Source: Rhipicephalus microplus
Taxonomy: Eukaryota > Arthropoda > Arachnida > Ixodida > Ixodidae
Assembly (NCBI RefSeq): GCF_043290135.1
Contig: NC_134701.1
Location: forward strand, 63,619,502-63,683,501
DNA length: 64,000 bases
Direction: 5' to 3'
Made by a program: the position numbers and the translations under genes. The notes beneath the pieces were generated by a model that had not been told where the DNA came from, made no database searches, and saw only the letters and a list, made by a program, of their open reading frames with translations. The first letter of the stretch is position 1; each line of letters begins with the position of its first letter. Of this stretch, positions 56,900-64,000 are shown in pieces.

Positions 56900-58676
56900 A
56901 TGGGATCCTCCCCGGTGACCCTGCTGGTTTCTTTTGTGGGTGTTCTGTCATACGGTTTTAATTTAACTGGCCCCGCACCAGACGACCTAATGTCCTCCGG
57001 CGTGCTCTCTATCGCTAATACCCTGTGCTTGAGTCCATCAAATTTATGCTTAATTTCGACGTACATGCAAGTAATTTGGTTTAGTATTTCATCAAACATT
57101 TTATTGAACAATTCCTCAACCTTGCTAATCGAAAAATTACCGGCTTTTTCTGCCTTTTCCTGCGCCCTTCTTTTTAGTGGCGTGGACTTCCCGCTCGTTT
57201 GTGAGGGAACAGATGTTAGGGCTTGATTAAGCGTTCGTATTTTGCTAACAGAGGGAGTGTTAGGCATCGCACTCGCGTTGCGCACCTCCTGAAGCTTCGC
57301 ATTATCTTTCAGTTGCTTAATCTATTCTTTAGGCGTTAGGTTCTCTCTAGTGATCTGTTCTAACATTTTTTTTAATCTGCATCATTTCCTTTTCTAAGGC
57401 GGACCCTATAACATTACTTGAAGAAGCAGGGCTGGAGACCACACTTGCAAAGCTCACCTGCGTGCTGCCGCTCCCTCGAGTGCCTCTTGAGTGGGACGTT
57501 GGCCTTGATCTCGGTTTGGAGAGGGACCTGGACTGTCTTAGACTCTTTCCCCAAGTAAGCTTTGAGAAGGATGTGGAGTGGTCTCGTGCAAGGCCGTTCG
57601 CACTGTTTTGCCTGTTAGTGTCCTTGTCCGACTGCTGGCTGGTTGTTGTGTTGTGGTCCTCGTCATGGCATACGCCGTCTTCCTTGTACTGGTAGCAGGC
57701 TTCCGCGCACGCTGCCCGTGCTTCCTCCTCATCCCGCCTCGTCCGTTCCCAGCGACGCCCCCTAACCAGGTACGGTATCTTGTATCTTGCCTTACATCTC
57801 TTGTTTCCAGTGGGGTGATCTTTGCCACATAACTTGCATTCCGCTTCACAACGGTGATCTTGCGCTGAATTACCGCTTCCACATCCCCTGCACACCTTGT
57901 CGTTGGGGTAGGGGCAAACATCTGCTCTATGTCCAAGTCTCCCACAGCCGTAGCAGACATCGAAGTGTTTTCTGTAGAGCGTGCACTTAACGAGCATAGC
58001 TCCATACTTCACATGTCTCGGAACGCGAAACCACTCAAACAGCACAATAATATTGCCCGTGCTTTCCATTCTTTTCGCATGAAGGACTCCTAGGTTGCGC
58101 GGAGTGACTAAGTTTCTAAGGATGTCTTCTGGGCTTTCTTCCTTGGACACCCCTCGTATAAGTCCCTTTGACGTGTTCTCTGGGGCTGCCCTGTACGCAC
58201 AGGTCTCAAATTCCTGCTGACCTATTCGTAGTTTGGTAATGGCTCCATACTACCGGGCTCGATCCTCGGATGGTGTACTGATGACGAGTACGTTCTGCGT
58301 GTTGTTGATGCACATACTGTCTTCCACAGCCACCTCCCGGCCGACCCCCGCAGCGTTGCGCAGGCAGCAATATATGCGATCCATCCTGTATTCTGAGACG
58401 TTAAGCCCACCACGCGGACGCACAATGACCTTATAATCTTCCGTCGGCAGATTAAGCAGTCGACTCACCTTGATGATTTTTCTAGCATTCCGCTCATTCT
58501 TGCGTTTGTTACCTGGCGTATTTTCTGCGAAGAGCGTCTCTCGCGGCGTATGTCCCGCTGAGCCGGGCTCCCGGTCGACCTGCGTCTCGGCGCCTTTTCA
58601 CATTTCACAACAGCCTGACCCTTTTTTTAAACTCTTCCGGTGATAAGTCTTCTCCATCCACAGTTACGACCTTCAT
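56900..58676 (-). pseudogene. ORF1 (Gag-like, three zinc knuckles) of LINE J
   Basis: The start ATG is at 58676-58674 (MKVVTVDGEDLSPEEFKK). A frameshift in a T-run at about 58625 follows. LPTEDYKVIVRPRGGLNVSE (about 58450) and QNVLVISTPSEDRARM mark the conserved N-terminal domain. A frame open from 58150 to 57347 holds three knuckles, CYGCGRLGHRADVC, CRGCGSGNSAQDHRC and CKLCGKDHPTGNKRC (about 57960-57800), then an Arg/Ser-rich basic region. The last part (57285-56809) carries a helical segment with EELFNKMFDEILNQI. Frame breaks near 58625, 58150 and 57340 make it defective, although the knuckle region is perfect. Expected function: RNA binding and particle formation. Confidence 0.85.
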
Positions 58677-59039
58677 TTTGGCATAAATTGGGCCTTCGAA
58701 GAGTAACGGGGGGCTCCGAACAGCTCCGACGGCGCGTTCAGGCCGAGCTCTCGACACCGCCGCGGCGGTGGAGGCACTAGCGTCCAGTTCGCGTTCGCTG
58801 AGCTTAGCTGCTGAGTTGACGTGGCGACCCAGAAAACACGGTTGTTGCACCGAAAAATGCAGCCCACCTGTCAAAACGTGGTGTCCAGAAGATCTCCAAA
58901 ACTTCCGTCGTTCACTGGTCTGAAAAATGGTGCTAGGAACTTCAATATCGTGCCGATAATCATAGAAAAACTGCGAAGACGGTACAACATGCATCCACAC
59001 TCCGTGACCCCCAAGCGGCGAGTCCCATCACGAGCGGAG

Positions 59040-60888
59040 AAAACAGGTTTTTTGAAGCAGCGCGAAACGAGGATAAGAGGAGGCAAGCTAGAAACCCTTG
59101 CCGCTCCTCGGCGTAGCCTTCGCAAGCCAAATCTCTTCCCCACTCTCCCCGGCATCTGACCAAGAGATCACGTGCACATGACGTGCCCAAGCAAGTCCAA
59201 GCCCCGAGCATGCGAGCAGCGTTGCTTTGTTGACCAGCGTTTTTTTGTGGTCTTTTGCCTGTTTCTGCGGGATGTTTTGGAAACGCTGTCTTAGACGGGG
59301 TAGAATAGATGAGCACAATAAGTGCGAGAACGCATAGGAGCGTTCCATGGTGGTCGCCTGCTCGATGCACTGACCGCGGGGATACGAATGCAAGCGAAAC
59401 GCCAACACATTAGCCCCGCATCTATTTGCAATTCACGGGAGAAAATGGGGAAAAAAAAGACGCTCACATTCTCTTAGTGTGTCTTATTATTTCTCTGGAG
59501 TTTTAATAATCTCTTCAAGCAACAAATCACATGAACTACGCATGCCGTGTTAAATATTTTCGCCATGTCACGCGCCACTGTTTGCAACGTCAGAGCAGAG
59601 TCGTCTACGTAGAGCACCAACATCCCTGCATTGCCGTGCACGTAGGGCCAATCATACGCGCACGTCACGTCCTCATTCTCTGAGCGCTCGCCGGCAGAAG
59701 GGAGGGAGAGCAGCGTTCATCTTGAAATTGGACCCATTTTCGCGGCGCGTAGCGTTGCAAATTCAGGCAGACGTGATCATGAACGCCTCGTTTACGAATT
59801 GCACTTGTCAGTTCAAATTTGTCAACCCTGGTGAATGGCCCTTTAAACAATGTGTGTAATGAAAGTACCAGCATTCATTATATTTTGTTTGAAAGCAATC
59901 ATGATTTCGTTGTATTATAGACGCCCCCTCTTCGGAAATGACCTACGTGACGTCTATTTGCCCTGAGATTGAGCGAAGGCACCGGCATGTGCACGTACGC
60001 CATACTCGTCCTCAAAGGTTGGTTTGTCCCGCTCTGTTATCACAAGAGTAACTGCTTGGTACGTTTTCCTAGAACTGCCTACAGAAGCATTTGGCCTTTC
60101 TCGGCTCTATATGTACTGCAGTGAGATAAGGTCGGGCACTTGTCGAGAGAACTGTGTATCATCGTCGTAGCCCCCGTTCGCCAGGATCATGTAGACGGGC
60201 GTGCCACGTTTTAGCTGAAGCACATCGTAAAGTTTTTATTGTCGATAGGTGTCTAATTCGGCTGCTGTTGTTTTCGGTTATGCGAGAGGCCCTACTTGTG
60301 CTTGAGATAGCTTTTTATTGTATGGTTGTCATCCCACGACATTGCTGTCTAGTAAATTGTGAGGCTTCAGAACTGAAGCTGTCCCTTTAAATAACAGTGT
60401 CGAACGACGCCAAGTTGATTAAACTTGAGTAGCCATGCGCAAATATAACGTTGAGCGAAACCTTTACAGACACACCCATGCTCTTGGAACCCAGATTGGC
60501 AAATTTATCTCAAAGAGCAGACCTCACATATGTCGTACAGAGAATCGCAGAGAGAATGTCGATTTTCAGATCATCTTGAGCTACATTGTGGTGTTCTGGT
60601 GGACTGACAGAAGAAGAGCATATATTTTTGCTTGAAAACAAATGCGTTTGTCCCATCTGGTAATCGAAATCAAAGTCATTGTGGTGCAGATATGCAATCT
60701 AAGATAGCTGGGGGCCAGATCGTTATCTTTTTATACTGTTATAGGAGTAATAACAGGCGCGCACAAGTGCCGTCAATCACTTAGCATTTCTGAAAAAACT
60801 CATCTACGCTTATTTCGTGAAAAACTGAATAAAACGAAATGCGGATGCGTGATCGTGGTAGTCTTGGGCTCATCGTCCGATATTGGGT
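59040..60888. other. No gene recognised
   Basis: About 1.85 kb of sequence beyond element J. Part (about 59680-59860) reads like a dispersed repeat ending GGTGAATGGCCCTTTAAA, whose complement-like CAGGCGCC and AAAGGGCCACTCACC appear at about 52845. No protein family was recognised. Confidence 0.3.
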
Positions 60889-60937
60889 TTTTTTTCAATG
60901 CGAAGCATTTCGTCGCGCACTTCGGCGGCGTTGAGCG

Positions 60938-61009
<72 letters not shown>

Positions 61010-61011
61010 AA

Positions 61012-61043
<32 letters not shown>

Positions 61044-61090
61044 TTATCTATCTATCAAGCCGCCTACGACTTTTAGCTATACTGGCTGCT
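60889..61090 (+). repeat. Centre module with (TATC)n
   Basis: TTTTTTTTCAATGCGAAGCA and GGCGTTGAGCG precede a (TATC)n array at 60938-61056 with one CAAC interruption and one TATT variant; GCCGCCTACGACTTTTAGCT follows. It is the fifth copy of the module in the window and directly abuts LINE K. Confidence 0.8.
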
Positions 61091-63208
61091 TCGAGGTGGC
61101 TACCACCACCCCGCCGTCGGACAATCCGGCCTTCGTGCCCCTCCCTGCCTCTGAGGATTCCGAGCGGGACATGGAGGACCAAATATAAAACCTAAGACAG
61201 TCACGATGCCTACCAATCGTACGTCCCGTTCAAACATTGCGTCTAAATTCGAGATCATACAGTGGAACCCTGGAGGCTTCGAGAACAGGCGAAAGCTTTC
61301 ACATCTTTCCCTTTTCTTCAGCTCACTTGGCTCTCAGCCGGCCGTCTTGGACCTCCGAGAATCTGGCCCTGCTCTATCCCTTTCTGGATACTGCTCCTAT
61401 GTAGGCGGCACCACCACATGCCTCCTCGTGCATAAAGCTTACACGGCGATACAGATTGACCTCGATCGGGATCTTCCTTATGACTACTGCATGATATCAG
61501 TGCTGTCTCAGCGGAGGGGCCAACCATCAATACATATCTTAAACGTGTACTGTCCCCCTCGCCTTGCGAGGGCTTCGTTTGCGCATCTCTTCCATCGGGC
61601 GCTGCGTATAGCGGCCCGGCAACCACTGGTGATTGTCGGGGACTTTAATGCCCCCAGCCCTCACTGGGGTTACCTCTACGAGAAGGCCCGGGGCACAGAG
61701 CTCAAGGAGCTCATTTCCTCGCTGAGCCTGGCGCTTCTTACCGATCCGGCACAAACACGTTCCGGCAACTCGGTTACGCGTGACACATGCCCCAACCTCT
61801 CCCTCACCCGTCACATCCGCGATGCTGCATGGGAAAATTTAGGCGAAACCCTAGGCAGCGATCACTTTTTACTCCGCATTTCGTTCACACTGTGGCAGAA
61901 AATGCGCCAACACTGGGGCCAAGCTCGTCTCGCCGATGGGACTAAATTCAGAATGCAACCATTCCCCGCCGTCCTCTCCTCGACCGAATATGCAGCGTGG
62001 GCATCATACGCCCTCCGTATGAAACAAGCGAACACTCGCACCCTTGCAACCTCTAACTTGACTCCTGCAATTGATCCACACCTCCTACATCTTTGGCACA
62101 CTCGCCGCGGGCTCGTAAGGCGCTGGAAACGCAACGAACTTAATCGGAAACTTCGCGCTCGCATTAAGGCGCTCACTGCAGAGGCGGCCGCATACTCTGC
62201 ACAACTTTCCGATGCTAACTGGGCAGACACCTGTTCGAAGGCTGCAAACCAGATGAGCTCTAAGAGTGCGTGGCGACTCTTTAGAAGCCTTCTCGATCCC
62301 TCCACCACCAGGGAAGAAACGCAACGCCAGCTCCACCGTGCTCTGCATGCCTTTCAGGGCACTACGGATGAACTCGCGCGAGAACTTTGTGACCGCTACA
62401 TCTGCCGCACAATTTATCCCGCAGGCGCAGCATAGACGTATTCCGGCACCCCTAACACCGACCTCGACGCCCCATACACGCTTTCCGATTTACGATTTGC
62501 ACTCACGAAAATGCGACGGGGCACGGCCCCTGGACGCGACGGAATCACAGTATCGCTCCTGGCAAATCTTCCCGACCAAGCACACCTCTCGCTACTCCAC
62601 CTTATAAATTCGATATGGGACGGCTCTCCGCTTCCAACGGAATGGACCACATCGGTCATGACATTCATACCCAAATCGGCAAAGTCCGTTAGTATTGAGG
62701 CACTGAGACCCATCTCACTTACGTCTTGCGCAGGCAAACTCATGGAAACCATGGTTCGCGAACGCCTTTCCGCCTACTTGGAGGCCAGGAGGACCTATGC
62801 CGACACGATGTTTGGCTTTTGGCCGCATCTGTCGGCGCAAGACGTCCTGCTCCAGCTTCAACACGATATCATAGAGCCGACTACTATGCGCCATAATGAT
62901 AAAGCCGTGCTCGCTCTCGATCTCCGCGGGGCGTTCGACAACGTCAAACACAGCACTATACTCACTAACCTGTCTACCACAAACTGTGGGCAGAAGACTT
63001 TCAACTACATTCGCGCCTTTCTATCACATCGCACCACCTTCATTCGCCTTAATTCAACCAAACACGGCTCGTACTTATTAGGCACGTGGGGTACACCTCA
63101 AGGGGCAGTCCTGTCTCCTCTGCTTTTTAACCTGGCGATGATGAACCTCCCCTCTCTTCTAAGCGAGGTCGAGGAAATACAACACGCACTATATGCGGAC
63201 GATATCAA
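61091..63208 (+). mobile_element. I-group LINE K, truncated at both ends
   Basis: It begins within the end of an ORF1 (DSERDMEDQI then stop, about 61185), continues into ORF2 and stops abruptly right after the RT catalytic box at 63208, where sequence of a J-type element on the other strand starts. RT thumb, RNase H and 3' UTR are missing. Loss of the 3' end is not the usual outcome of target-primed reverse transcription. Confidence 0.85.
61206..63208 (+). pseudogene. ORF2 (EN-RT, 3'-truncated) of LINE K
   Basis: The start ATG at 61206 gives a 409-codon endonuclease-linker frame. FEIIQWNPGGFENRRKL comes first. The catalytic Glu position is in LDLRESGPA (normally ALQET). LVIVGDFNAPSPHWGY is near 61633 and TLGSDHFLLRI near 61855. 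A TAG at 62433-62435 precedes the RT. RT: KMRRGTAPGRDGITVSLL, LRPISLTSCAGKLMETM, motif A ALDLRGAFDNVKH (about 62913), GTPQGAVLSPLLFN. YADD is intact at 63192-63203. The frame ends two codons later at the junction. Apart from the TAG and truncation it is among the better-preserved ORF2 copies here. Confidence 0.85.
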
Positions 63209-63209
63209 A

Positions 63210-64000
63210 TAACAGAGGGAGTGTTAGGCATCGCACTCGCGTTGCACACCTCCTGAAGCTTAGCATTATCTTTCAGTTGCTTAATCTATTCTTTAGGCGT
63301 TAGGTTCTCTCTAGTGATCTGTTCTAACATTTTTTTTAATCTGCATCATTTCCTTTTCTAAGGCGGACCCTATAACATTACTTGAAGAAGCAGGGCTGGA
63401 GACCACACTTGCAAAGCTCACCTGCGTGCTGCCGCTCCCTCGAGTGCCTCTTGAGTGGGACGTTGGCCTTGATCTCGGTTTGGAGAGGGACCTGGACTGT
63501 CTTAGACTCTTTCCCCAAGTAAGCTTTGAGAAGGATGTGGAGTGGTCTCGTGCAAGGCCGTTCGCACTGTTTTGCCTGTTAGTGTCCTTGTCCGACTGCT
63601 GGCTGGTTGTTGTGTTGTGGTCCTCGTCATGGCATACGCCGTCTTCCTTGTACTGGTAGCAGGCTTCCGCGCACGCTGCCCGTGCTTCCTCCTCATCCCG
63701 CCTCGTCCGTTCCCAGCGACGCCCCCTAACCAGGTACGGTATCTTGTATCTTGCCTTACATCTCTTGTTTCCAGTGGGGTGATCTTTGCCACATAACTTG
63801 CATTCCGCTTCACAACGGTGATCTTGCGCTGAATTACCGCTTCCACATCCCCTGCACACCTTGTCGTTGGGGTAGGGGCAAACATCTGCTCTATGTCCAA
63901 GTCTCCCACAGCCGTAGCAGACATCGAAGTGTTTCCTGTAGAGCGTGCACTTAACGAGCATAGCTCCATACTTCACATGTCTCGGAACGCGAAACCGCTC
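63210..64000 (-). mobile_element. Second copy of LINE J ORF1 region (3'-truncated, runs off window)
   Basis: 63210-64000 matches 57246-58036 with four substitutions by my count (791 bp, about 99.5%), at a constant offset of 5964. It encodes the same 221 residues with the three knuckles (CYGCGRLGHRADVC and so on) and the same frame ends. The part 3' of ORF1 is absent because LINE K sequence starts at the junction; the 5' part continues beyond the window. Confidence 0.93.

Larger units (their letters stand above)
52959..59025 (-). mobile_element. Full-length I-group LINE J with 14-bp TSD
   Basis: A 6.07-kb minus-strand element between CATCACGAGCGGAG at 52945-52958 and 59026-59039. It has a 5' UTR (59025-58677), ORF1 (58676-about 56900), ORF2 (56893-about 53040) and a 3' end CAATAAAGTGATTTCCTC. 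A family B SINE is inserted at 55561-55803. A near-identical partial copy begins at 63210. Confidence 0.92.

Noticed and set aside
59474..59668. LVLYVDDSAL resembling a copia-type RT active site
   Set aside because: No other RT block lies around it in the correct order; probably chance within a dispersed repeat.

Overview
This is animal nuclear DNA, almost certainly from a hard tick (Ixodida). The repeat set is the type I associate with metastriate ticks: tRNA-derived SINEs (one resembling the family I know as Ruka), CR1-like LINEs, RNase H-bearing I-group LINEs and Ty3/gypsy remnants. Genus assignment is inference. There is no prokaryotic gene organisation, CRISPR array or operon. The only host gene I can support is the 3' terminal coding exon of arginine kinase (1871-2016, + strand) with its stop codon and poly(A) signal. 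Its upstream exons must lie before the window.

Layout. 1-2.1 kb: last arginine kinase intron (holding a SINE and a 26-bp-arm hairpin), terminal exon and 3' UTR. 2.5-3.8 kb: two direct copies of a ~471-bp terminal-inverted-repeat element. 3.8-8.1 kb: several tRNA-derived SINEs, one with a clear target-site duplication (TSD). 10-15.8 kb: decayed LINE fragments, a gag zinc-knuckle fragment, a (TA)n array and a minus-strand Ty3/gypsy pol remnant. 16.2-21.2 kb: an old minus-strand RNase H LINE. 22.3-22.8 kb: a LINE 3' end running into a (TCTG)n array. 23.7-25.1 kb: an LTR-like or CpG-rich block. 25.2-35.8 kb: a nest of three CR1-like LINEs, with F inside E inside G and a SINE also inside G. 36-49.6 kb: a family of palindromic elements built from ~147-bp subrepeats, with variable tetranucleotide arrays at their centre (one is a perfect 612-bp GGAT array). 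One copy is split by a full-length 5.4-kb I-group LINE (H) and by a foldback SINE. 52.1-52.3 kb: a CA/CG array. 52.96-59.0 kb: a full-length 6-kb I-group LINE (J) with 14-bp TSDs, itself hit by a SINE with its own 14-bp TSD. 60.9-64 kb: a (TATC)n array, a truncated I-group LINE (K), then an abrupt join to a second copy of J that is 99.5% identical over 791 bp.

The most notable signal is in the two CR1-like elements E and G. Each ORF1 starts inside the last of a set of tandem ~300-bp 5' UTR monomers. Each encodes a 52-57 residue hydrophobic leader and then a canonical 2A ribosome-skipping motif (DVELNPGP and DIEQNPGP) ahead of the ORF1 body. Tandem promoter-type monomers that donate the start codon to a 2A-cleaved leader would be an unusual arrangement.

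None of the LINE copies looks fully intact. Several carry lesions in the reverse transcriptase active site itself (FAGD, YADN, YTNS). Nested insertions, precise TSDs and readable empty sites allow much of the insertion history to be ordered.
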